NCBI GenBank assembly: GCA_009923795.1
Contig: RFSU01000166.1
Coordinates: 1 to 5,130, forward strand
Source of the DNA: Sphingomonadaceae bacterium
GTDB lineage: Bacteria; Pseudomonadota; Alphaproteobacteria; Sphingomonadales; Sphingomonadaceae
DNA length: 5,130 nt
Direction of reading: 5' to 3'
A program made the position numbers and the translations under genes. Numbering within the stretch: position 1 is the stretch's first letter; each line of letters starts with the position of its first letter. Below are positions 1 through 5,130 of this stretch, in pieces. The notes under the pieces were generated by a model. The model made no database searches and had not been told where the DNA came from. It saw only the letters and a program-made list of their open reading frames with translations.

Positions 1-321
1 CGCATTGCCGCTGAGCGCGCCGAACAGGCCGGAGCTGATGGCCTGATGATCTGCCTTGCCGATATGCCCTTGGTAGCGACGGATCATTTTGAGGGGCTTG
101 TGCGTGCGTGGAACCAAAATGGGGGGATTGTGGCGTCCCAAGATGGCGCGCTCATCTCCCCGCCCGCGATTTTTGCGCGGGAGCATTATCCGACCATCGC
201 CGGCCTAACGGGGGATCGGGGGGGCAAGATGCTGCTCAAGGATGCGCTCTGCGTCCCCAGCCGTCCGGGCGCACTCGTTGATGTCGACGTTTTAGAGACC
301 CTGCAGCGTCTTTCAGGCTAA
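1..321 (+). CDS. MobA/MocA-like nucleotidyltransferase, C-terminal part (5' end outside window)
   Basis: The reading frame is open from base 1 and ends at TAA 319-321, giving 106 visible residues. It resembles the C-terminal half of the MobA-like NTP transferase family, especially MocA-type enzymes that transfer CMP or GMP to molybdopterin in the cytoplasm. Visible hallmarks, counted from the first codon, are CLADMP at 18-23 with the Mg-binding Asp 21, a substrate-loop-like SPPAIF around 53-58, GDRGGK at 71-76, and a terminal LVDVD around 92-96 in place of the usual DVDTPED, which carries the second metal-site Asp. The N-terminal nucleotide-binding loop lies upstream of the window. Such genes usually sit with XdhC or xanthine/aldehyde oxidase-type genes, so the left flank may hold molybdoenzyme genes; that is inference. 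The cytidylyl versus guanylyl specificity cannot be read from this part. A run of seven G (218-224) lies within the GDRGGK codons. Confidence 0.82.
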   Translation, partial: RIAAERAEQAGADGLMICLADMPLVATDHFEGLVRAWNQNGGIVASQDGALISPPAIFAREHYPTIAGLTGDRGGKMLLKDALCVPSRPGALVDVDVLETLQRLSG

Positions 322-347
322 GGGATAGCCCATGACGATGCAGATCA

Positions 348-373
348 TGACATTCTGATCGTCTGGAATGTCA
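348..373. terminator. 8-bp inverted repeat in convergent gap, possible bidirectional terminator
   Basis: TGACATTC (348-355) and GAATGTCA (366-373) are perfect complements around a 10-base loop. The repeat lies 26 bases after the stop of the nucleotidyltransferase and 44 bases after the stop of the converging amidase gene. The position suits a shared terminator. However, no T-run follows the stem on either strand, so it is not a canonical intrinsic terminator and its function is uncertain. A second, weaker hairpin, CCTCC-GATT-GGAGG, lies at 387-400. Confidence 0.35.
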
Positions 374-417
374 GCATGCTCATCTCCCTCCGATTGGAGG
401 TCAAGATTGGCTCTGGT

Positions 418-1968
418 CTAGCGCGGATTGGCGGGCGCCAGCAACTGAGCCACCTCGGCTTGCTCTTCAACATTTGGCAAGAACATTGGTGTCAGCTTCA
501 TGCTGGGCGCGGCTTGCTCAAACGCATAGCCCATGGCCAATAGGCGTGCTTCGCTCCAACGTGGGCCGATGAAGCTAAGCCCCAGCGGCAAACCCAAAAT
601 ACCACCCATTGGGACGGTCAGATGCGGATAGCCTGCGACGGCGGCAAGGCCGCCTGCGCCACCAAATGGGGCCTGATCTCCATTAACAGGGTCGATAAAC
701 CAAGCCGGTGGCGCTGTCGGTGCAATCAGCGCCTCAACTGAGTTGTCGCTCAGCATGCGGTCGATGCCTTCCTTCCCGGCAAGGCGTTGCGCGGTGTCTC
801 GCGCGGCAAGGTAATCGGGATCATCAAGCCCCTTGGTCGCTTCTGCCTTTTCAAATGTTTCTTGGCCAAAAAGAGCCAGTTCGCTTGAGGCGTTAGCTTT
901 ATTGAAAGCGATAAGCTGCGTCAGCGTTCGCGTGCTGACCGTGGCGGGCGTTGTCGCGAGATAAGTGTTCAGATCTGCCTTCAATTCAGTCATCAGTACT
1001 TTGTTTTCGGCCGCGCCAATTTGCCGACGGTCTGGTGCCGCTGTAATATTTACGAGAAGGGCGCCTTGGGCCTGCAACACCGCTAGAGCGTCGTCAAAGC
1101 GGCTGTCGACCCCGGCATGCCAACCTGTGGCCCAGCGCAGAACACCGATCCGTGCCCCTTTCAAAGCACCAGCGTCGAGGGTCGCTGCATAATTGACCTT
1201 ATGCGCATCAGCGTCGCGTGTGGCTGGATCGGAAGGGTCGCTGCCCGCAATCGCCGTCAGCACCAGCGCGGCAGTGCGCACGTCACGCGTCATTGGGCCA
1301 GGCGTGTCCTGGCTGTGGCTAATCGGCACGACATGGGTGCGGCTGACGAGGCCCAATGTGGGTTTCAGCCCGACGATGCCGTTGACCGCTGCAGGGCAGG
1401 TGATGCTGCCATCGGTTTCGGTGCCGATTGCGGCCGCGACCATGCCGGCGCTCACCGCGGCACCACTTCCCGACGATGAGCCACAGGCGTTGCGTGTCAG
1501 GGCATGCGGATTTCGAGTTTGGCCGCCAACTGCGCTCCAGCCAGAGATCGAAGCGTCTGAACGGATATTGGCCCATTCCGATAGGTTTGTCTTGCCCAGA
1601 ATTACACTGCCCGCAGCGCGCAGCCGAGCAACAAGTGGCGCGTCGCGACCGGTGACATTATCCTTGAGGGCCAGGCTGCCCGCTGTGGTAGGAAGCGGAC
1701 CCGCCGTCTCAATATTGTCCTTGATCAAGATAGGCATGCCGCGCAGCGGCGCGCTCACATCTCCACGCAGGTCAAGCGCGCGAGCCTGATCCATCGCGGT
1801 CGGATCAAGCGCAATGACTGCGTTAACCTTGGAATTAAGGGCCTCAACCCTTTCAATCGCTGCAGAGACCTGCGCTTCGGCAGAGCCACGCGATTGCGCG
1901 TTAGCCATGCTCAGACTTAGGGCACCCAAAGCCATCGCCGATGCCATCAACCCCCCAGTAACCCGCAT
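418..1968 (-). CDS. Exported amidase-signature family hydrolase (peptide-amidase-like)
   Basis: This 516-residue protein belongs to the amidase signature family, which hydrolyses carboxamide bonds with a Ser-cisSer-Lys triad. I see Lys 83 in ILIKDN, cis-Ser 164 in CGSSSGSG and nucleophile Ser 188 in GTETDGSI; the two serines are 24 apart, as in GatA and peptide amidase. NGIVGLKPT follows, and the C-terminal LTVPMGG...GLPLGLSFIGPRWSE block is also typical. The ATG at 1968 is chosen because AGAGGA lies 7 bases upstream (plus-strand 1976-1981) and the N-terminus is then a good signal peptide: MRVTGG, a hydrophobic Ala/Leu stretch, and probable cleavage after ANA (residue 24). The enzyme should act in the periplasm or outside the cell. 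The GTETDGSI form recalls peptide amidase (Pam) of Stenotrophomonas more than GatA, which is a cytoplasmic Glu-tRNA amidotransferase subunit. The substrate is unknown. The gene is divergent from the MFS transporter and ends in TAG. Confidence 0.93.
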   Translation of the reverse strand: MRVTGGLMASAMALGALSLSMANAQSRGSAEAQVSAAIERVEALNSKVNAVIALDPTAMDQARALDLRGDVSAPLRGMPILIKDNIETAGPLPTTAGSLALKDNVTGRDAPLVARLRAAGSVILGKTNLSEWANIRSDASISGWSAVGGQTRNPHALTRNACGSSSGSGAAVSAGMVAAAIGTETDGSITCPAAVNGIVGLKPTLGLVSRTHVVPISHSQDTPGPMTRDVRTAALVLTAIAGSDPSDPATRDADAHKVNYAATLDAGALKGARIGVLRWATGWHAGVDSRFDDALAVLQAQGALLVNITAAPDRRQIGAAENKVLMTELKADLNTYLATTPATVSTRTLTQLIAFNKANASSELALFGQETFEKAEATKGLDDPDYLAARDTAQRLAGKEGIDRMLSDNSVEALIAPTAPPAWFIDPVNGDQAPFGGAGGLAAVAGYPHLTVPMGGILGLPLGLSFIGPRWSEARLLAMGYAFEQAAPSMKLTPMFLPNVEEQAEVAQLLAPANPR

Positions 1969-1975
1969 TGCCAAT

Positions 1976-1981
1976 TCCTCT
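1976..1981 (-). promoter_or_regulatory. Shine-Dalgarno site of the amidase gene
   Basis: Read on the minus strand, AGAGGA lies 7 bases before the ATG at 1968. It decides the start: the frame stays open further upstream to a TTG at 2040, but that extension would add 24 residues in front of an otherwise textbook signal peptide. Confidence 0.75.
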
Positions 1982-2075
1982 GCAATTTCAACGATCAGCC
2001 TTGGACCTAACACGGCAGAGAGCGACCGCAATAGGGCCAAACATTGTCGGTCCTTAAACGACGTCCGTTCGGCAG

Positions 2076-2101
2076 CCAGAATTGTTTATCAATTGGTCTG
2101 G
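2076..2101. promoter_or_regulatory. Operator-like imperfect palindrome
   Basis: AATTG (2080-2084) and CAATT (2090-2094) flank TTTAT. Outside them CCAGA (2076-2080) mirrors TCTGG (2097-2101), with three extra bases on the right side. An AT-rich dyad of this size between divergent genes is what a dimeric repressor or activator site looks like. No regulator gene is in the window, so assignment to a regulator family is not possible. Confidence 0.35.
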
Positions 2102-2115
2102 CAACAGGCTAAGAA

Positions 2116-2150
2116 AACTTGTCACCAGACGGGAAATTCGCCAACTTGTC
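2116..2150. repeat. Direct repeat AACTTGTC x2
   Basis: The 8-mer AACTTGTC occurs at 2116-2123 and 2143-2150, with starts 27 bases apart, close to two and a half helical turns. It is just upstream of the transporter start region. It could be a pair of regulator half-sites or chance; two exact 8-mers within about 35 bases is modest evidence. Confidence 0.3.
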
Positions 2151-2209
2151 TCGTGGCTGAAATCGCTTCCCAGTCTGAGCAGAGCGCTTCACACTCTTCG
2201 CGCGCGCCG

Positions 2210-3460
2210 ATGTCGCGGCGATCCATGGTTGTCGCTGCCCTTTCTACAGTCGTTGAATGGTATGATTTCACACTTTACCTCTATTTTTCCACGGTTTTGG
2301 GCCGGGTGTTCTTCGGAACTGGTCCACAGTCGATGACGGAAATTCTCGGCGGCTTTGCGATCGCTTACCTGATGCGGCCAATTGGGGCGCTTGTTTTTGG
2401 TCATTTTGGGGATCGGATGGGGCGACGCTTAACGATGCTGGGTTCAATGGCTTTGATGACCGTTGCAATGCTCGCAACCGCAATGCTGCCGACTTATGCT
2501 CAGATTGGCCCGCTTGCTGGTGTGATGCTGATCGGGTTGCGCTGCTTGATGTCATTTTCGGTTGGTGGCGAATACACCAGCGTCGTCGCGTACTTGATGG
2601 AAGGTGCCAAGGATAGCCGGCGTGGATTGATCACCAGCTGCGCATCCGCGGCAAGCGAGATTGGCGCGCTGTTGGCAGCTGGTGCCGCGGCCTTGACCGT
2701 CTGGGCTATGCCTGAAGACGCGCTCGTATCCTGGGGGTGGCGACTACCATTTTTTTTCGGCGCAGCGCTCGCCAGCTTGGTATTGATAACCCGCGCAACG
2801 CTCGAAGAAACGCCCGAATTTCTGCGTCAGAAAGATGCCGGAACGGTCCCGAAACAACCGATCCGACAGACACTTACTCTGCACCGTAGCGCCATCGCGC
2901 GCGGTTTTGCGATTTCTGCACTGGGCTCAATCACCTATTATGTCGGAATTACCTATGTTCCAGCATTTCTTGATGCCACTGGCACCATGCCAGAGACAAG
3001 GGCGCTGTCGATCTCGATCCTTGCTGCTCTCACGGTGATCCTCGTGACGCCGCTCATTGGGCTGGCGTCCGACCATTTCGGTCGCCGCCCAATACTGCTG
3101 ATACTGGCACTTGGCGGCATATTTCTGCCAACGGCTATGTTCGCCATTATGGCTGGCGGTGGGGTTGCGACTTGGGCTGCTGCAATTGTCATGGCCGCGC
3201 TGGGCGGCGCCGTGAGCGCCGTTGGCGCAGTTGCAACGGCCGAGCAATTCCCCGGTGAGGGGAGGTTGAGTGGCCTTGCATTGGGCGCGACAACTGCAAC
3301 CGCGATATTCGGCGGGATCACACCCTTGGCTGCCCATCTGTTGGTCAGGAGCAGCGAATGGTCCGCTGCGCCCGGCGCCATGATAGCCTGTGTCGCATCA
3401 TGCGTGATTATCGTTTTTTGGCGGATGCCTGAAACGGCACCAGGATGCGCGAAGCCTTAG
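2210..3460 (+). CDS. MFS transporter, metabolite:H+ symporter (MHS/ProP-like) family
   Basis: This is a 416-residue, twelve-helix inner-membrane permease of the metabolite:H+ symporter branch of the major facilitator superfamily (relatives: ProP, KgtP, ShiA). From ATG 2210: EWYDF at 16-20 opening helix 1, the loop 2-3 signature GHFGDRMGRR at 64-73, RCLMSFSVGGEY at 111-122, EETPEF at the start of the central loop (about 199-204), the second-half counterpart GLASDHFGRRP at 284-294, and EQFPGEGRLSG near 345-355. It stops at TAG 3458-3460 without the C-terminal coiled coil of ProP, so osmosensing is not suggested. The substrate, probably a small organic acid, amino acid or betaine, cannot be read. 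The start is uncertain: ATG 2210 lacks a clear ribosome site, and in-frame GTG 2153 would add 19 Ser/Ala-rich residues. The frame is open back to 1814, but that part overlaps the amidase gene antisense and is not credible. A T8 run (2750-2757) lies in the gene. Confidence 0.92.
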   Translation: MSRRSMVVAALSTVVEWYDFTLYLYFSTVLGRVFFGTGPQSMTEILGGFAIAYLMRPIGALVFGHFGDRMGRRLTMLGSMALMTVAMLATAMLPTYAQIGPLAGVMLIGLRCLMSFSVGGEYTSVVAYLMEGAKDSRRGLITSCASAASEIGALLAAGAAALTVWAMPEDALVSWGWRLPFFFGAALASLVLITRATLEETPEFLRQKDAGTVPKQPIRQTLTLHRSAIARGFAISALGSITYYVGITYVPAFLDATGTMPETRALSISILAALTVILVTPLIGLASDHFGRRPILLILALGGIFLPTAMFAIMAGGGVATWAAAIVMAALGGAVSAVGAVATAEQFPGEGRLSGLALGATTATAIFGGITPLAAHLLVRSSEWSAAPGAMIACVASCVIIVFWRMPETAPGCAKP

Positions 3461-3478
3461 GCAATCTTCTTCACCTCT

Positions 3479-3507
3479 TTGACTGGCCGCGCGATTTGGG
3501 TTGTGAT
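3479..3507 (+). promoter_or_regulatory. Possible sigma-70-type promoter for the small membrane protein gene
   Basis: TTGACT (3479-3484, five of six matches to TTGACA) is followed after 17 bases by TGTGAT (3502-3507, four of six matches to TATAAT). It starts 19 bases after the transporter stop and would initiate near 3514, about 27 bases before ATG 3541. If real, it argues against the longer reading that begins at 3445 inside the transporter gene. The match is short and could be chance. Confidence 0.3.
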
Positions 3508-3540
3508 ATTTTCGGCGATTGTAAAAGCATCGAAGATTTT

Positions 3541-3939
3541 ATGGTTAAACATGACATGAATGACGACCAAGCCAATCGCGCGCTGCGCCCTGCAGTTATC
3601 CTATGGGCTTTTGCCGGCCTTATGGGCATACCCTTAGCGGTCTATTTCGACTTATTGGGCGGCTGGCGCTGGCCACCTTATAACGCAATCTACGATCAAA
3701 TGATGGTCAGCGTGTATTTCGCGCTGGGTATTTGTGCTGCACGCGCCATCAGGGATCCCATTCGACACAGCAGCTTCCTTTGGTTTGTAGCGATCTCAAG
3801 TTTCACGCACGGCATTGTCATGCTGTTTCACGCTTTGCACGATCAGATGCACCTTAATCACTTGCTCGGTGATGTTTGGATTTTGGCTGGCGGTGTTTCT
3901 TTGGCTTGGCCGTTATGGCGATCAAGGCGCGCCCGCTAG
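3541..3939 (+). CDS. Small four-helix membrane protein resembling DUF6632
   Basis: From ATG 3541 the product has 132 residues. Hydrophobic stretches at about 14-40, 52-70, 78-98 and 107-125 suggest four membrane helices with a basic C-terminus (WRSRRAR). The pattern of an aromatic loop (GWRWPPYNAIYDQMM), a second helix ending in RDP, then SSFLWF, HGIVM and HLLGD matches my recollection of the uncharacterised DUF6632 family; no function is known to me. A cluster of His and Met residues (H90, M94, H97, H100, M103, H104, H107) spans the end of helix 3 and the following loop. The frame is open from ATG 3445, which overlaps the transporter end by 16 bases and would give 164 residues. I prefer 3541 because the extra 32 residues do not look like family sequence and a promoter-like element lies inside that stretch. 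ATG 3556 is also possible. No strong ribosome site is seen; GAAG at 3532-3535 is weak. Confidence 0.68.
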   Translation: MVKHDMNDDQANRALRPAVILWAFAGLMGIPLAVYFDLLGGWRWPPYNAIYDQMMVSVYFALGICAARAIRDPIRHSSFLWFVAISSFTHGIVMLFHALHDQMHLNHLLGDVWILAGGVSLAWPLWRSRRAR

Positions 3940-4112
3940 CGCAAAAATCGGCCCGAACCGGTTCCACCAGAACCTCACAGCCCCGAAGCAAATGACGATC
4001 CTGCGCTCAGAAGGTAGGTCTTCGACGTTCCGCAGGCTGAGCGGTGACCGCACATGCATCACCACGACTAGGCGGATGACTTTGGGTGACGAGTTAAAGT
4101 AGCGGAACGGAC
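3940..4112. other. Convergent intergenic gap with several short inverted repeats
   Basis: This 173-base gap between two converging genes has no credible gene. It holds the palindrome GAACCGGTTC (3955-3964), the 7-bp pair CGCTCAG (4004-4010) / CTGAGCG (4037-4043), the 5-bp hairpin GGTGA (4043-4047) / TCACC (4059-4063), and the 8-bp pair CGTTCCGC (4026-4033) / GCGGAACG (4102-4109). Some of these may terminate transcription from either side. None is followed by a T-run, and the pairs overlap, so they are mutually exclusive alternatives rather than one fold. Confidence 0.4.
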
Positions 4113-5130
4113 TTACTGCCCGGAAGGGATGAGAGTGATTTCTGTTTGGCGTCCGTCGATGAAGCGCACGTTAGTTCCATTAAAGAATGCGTTCTCTTCA
4201 GTCCGGAAATCGACGCGCTGCCCGCCCCATTCGGGCACTGCGGCGTAAGTTGTCAACTCAATGGACCAAGCAGTATGAGCGGCAATCAAGCCGCCGCCAC
4301 GAGGATCAGCATTCTGATTGTCCCAAAATCCGATCGAGGGGCCTGCGCCATGACCATGCAAGCCAATCGGGTGCGTGTAAATCGATGGATCAAGCCCCGC
4401 CGCCACCGCTTCCGCCCGCGTAAGCGCCAGCACCTCGTTCCCACTGCGTCCAACCGCAAAATGGCGGGTGAGGATATCCTGCACACGGTTGCTGTTCGCT
4501 AGCCCCTGGCTGAGGCCTGCAGGCGCCTTACTCTCGTTCGGCTTCAACACATAAGCAAGATGCTGCGTATCGGTGTTAAGCCGGAGGTAGGTGATGCCAA
4601 AATCTGTCCATAACAGATCGCCAGGCAGGATCACTTCGTCGCCTTCAAGCATGCCTTTCGCCCCTTCGCGCTGGATCGCAACGGACGGATGAAACCACGG
4701 ATCGAGACCGAGCTGAAGCAGCCGGTCGCGATACCACCACTGCACCTGCGCCGCGGTCGTTACGCCGGGGGTGATAACCGACCGTGAAAACGCTTCGTCA
4801 ATCACCTTATGGGCCGTGCGCATTATTGCGGGGTAGATTTTCATTTCGGCAGGTGTGCGCGTTTCAAGCCAACGGATTGCGAGTGCTTCGCCGCTGACGA
4901 TCCGCGAATGCAAAGGAGCCGGCAAAGCGGCAACGAATTTCTTATGCTGACTGAGCGTCATACCGTCGGCAAACTGATAAAGATCGGACGTGTTGATCGC
5001 AATTTTTGTAGGATTACGTTTCGTGATGATGTCTGCAGCCGCCTGCCACTGGTCAGGTTGTTTATCGGGATCCCAAGCGGGCGCGAACAAACCGCCAAGC
5101 CCATAGCGGCTGACAGTAAGACGCTCGATC
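4113..5130 (-). CDS. M24 family metallopeptidase (Xaa-Pro aminopeptidase/dipeptidase-like), 5' end outside window
   Basis: The frame is open to the right edge; 338 residues plus TAA (4113-4115) are visible, covering part of the N-terminal domain and the whole pita-bread catalytic domain. The codon at 5088-5090 is a TTG, but homologous-looking sequence (SRYGLGG) continues upstream, so it is not the start. Counting from that Leu as 1, the expected dinuclear metal ligands are present: Asp 163 (LLWTDFG), Asp 174 (LNTDTQH), His 247 (GLHGHGAG), Glu 278 (WSIELT) and Glu 298 or 299 (FRTEENAFF). WLETRTPAEM at 74-83 precedes the domain, as in related PepP-like (COG0006) proteins. It should cleave the bond before proline or act on dipeptides. 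A divergent TDTQH replaces the usual Asp-Thr-Thr/Arg context. Export cannot be judged because the N-terminus is missing. It converges on the DUF6632-like gene. Confidence 0.88.
   Translation of the reverse strand, partial: IERLTVSRYGLGGLFAPAWDPDKQPDQWQAAADIITKRNPTKIAINTSDLYQFADGMTLSQHKKFVAALPAPLHSRIVSGEALAIRWLETRTPAEMKIYPAIMRTAHKVIDEAFSRSVITPGVTTAAQVQWWYRDRLLQLGLDPWFHPSVAIQREGAKGMLEGDEVILPGDLLWTDFGITYLRLNTDTQHLAYVLKPNESKAPAGLSQGLANSNRVQDILTRHFAVGRSGNEVLALTRAEAVAAGLDPSIYTHPIGLHGHGAGPSIGFWDNQNADPRGGGLIAAHTAWSIELTTYAAVPEWGGQRVDFRTEENAFFNGTNVRFIDGRQTEITLIPSGQ

Larger units (their letters stand above)
1969..2209. other. Divergent intergenic control region between amidase and transporter
   Basis: About 240 bases separate the two divergent starts (184 if the transporter starts at GTG 2153). 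The region must hold both promoters, but I found no pair of -35/-10 hexamers convincing enough to call on either strand. It is visibly more AT-rich around 2080-2145 than the flanking genes. It contains an imperfect palindrome (2076-2101) and a direct repeat AACTTGTC (2116-2123 and 2143-2150). No additional gene is supported here. Confidence 0.5.

Noticed and set aside
387..400. CCTCC-GATT-GGAGG hairpin as a terminator, or GGAGG as a ribosome site
   Set aside because: The stem is only five pairs with no T-run, and no start codon with a usable frame follows the GGAGG.
1193..1789. 198-codon open frame on the plus strand
   Set aside because: It lies wholly antisense within the amidase gene, whose motifs are strong; the composition looks like a GC-rich shadow frame and shows no recognisable domain.
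1969..2040. TTG 2040 as the amidase start
   Set aside because: It would place 24 residues before an otherwise complete signal peptide, while ATG 1968 has a well-spaced AGAGGA site.
1814..2209. N-terminal extension of the transporter frame back to ATG 1814
   Set aside because: It runs antisense through the signal-peptide region of the amidase gene, has no transporter-like sequence, and the MHS N-terminal signature begins only after 2210.
2953..3381. 142-codon open frame on the minus strand
   Set aside because: Its Ala/Pro/Thr-rich product is antisense to the transporter's second half, with no domain; a shadow frame.
3940..4102. Small gene overlapping the 3' end of the DUF6632-like gene
   Set aside because: The frame overlaps the real gene in another register, has no ribosome site and reads as low-quality Arg/Thr-rich sequence.
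5088..5090. TTG as the start of the M24 peptidase
   Set aside because: Family-like sequence continues in frame to the window edge with no stop, so the real start lies outside.
1..5130. CRISPR array, tRNA, rRNA, insertion sequence, toxin-antitoxin or phage defence system
   Set aside because: No regularly spaced repeats, cloverleaf-like sequence, transposase motifs or defence-type domains were seen on either strand.

Overview
The window looks like chromosomal DNA from a moderately GC-rich Gram-negative alphaproteobacterium, most likely a sphingomonad. That assignment rests on protein flavour only: a secreted amidase-signature enzyme, an M24 metallopeptidase, a metabolite:H+ symporter and a MocA-like nucleotidyltransferase. 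There is no rRNA or other phylogenetic marker to confirm it.

Layout. Positions 1-321 (+) hold the C-terminal part of a MobA/MocA-like NTP transferase, cut by the window edge. A 96-base convergent gap with an 8-bp inverted repeat follows. Positions 418-1968 (-) encode an exported amidase-signature hydrolase with a complete Ser-cisSer-Lys triad, a clear signal peptide and a good Shine-Dalgarno site that fixes its start. A divergent intergenic region of about 240 bases, containing an operator-like imperfect palindrome and an 8-base direct repeat, separates it from an MHS-family major facilitator transporter (about 2210-3460, +). A small four-helix membrane protein resembling DUF6632 (about 3541-3939, +) lies downstream, possibly with its own promoter. 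After a 173-base convergent gap rich in short inverted repeats, an M24 metallopeptidase (4113 to beyond 5130, -) runs off the right edge with all five expected metal ligands in view.

Functional reading. The amidase, the symporter and the Xaa-Pro-type peptidase could together form a small scavenging locus for amides or peptides: hydrolysis outside the inner membrane, then uptake of small products. This is inferred from gene types and the divergent arrangement; nothing in the sequence identifies a substrate. The MocA-like gene probably belongs to a separate molybdoenzyme maturation unit to the left. I found no mobile element, CRISPR array, tRNA, rRNA or clearly novel system. The points most worth following up are the divergent control region and the His/Met cluster in the small membrane protein.
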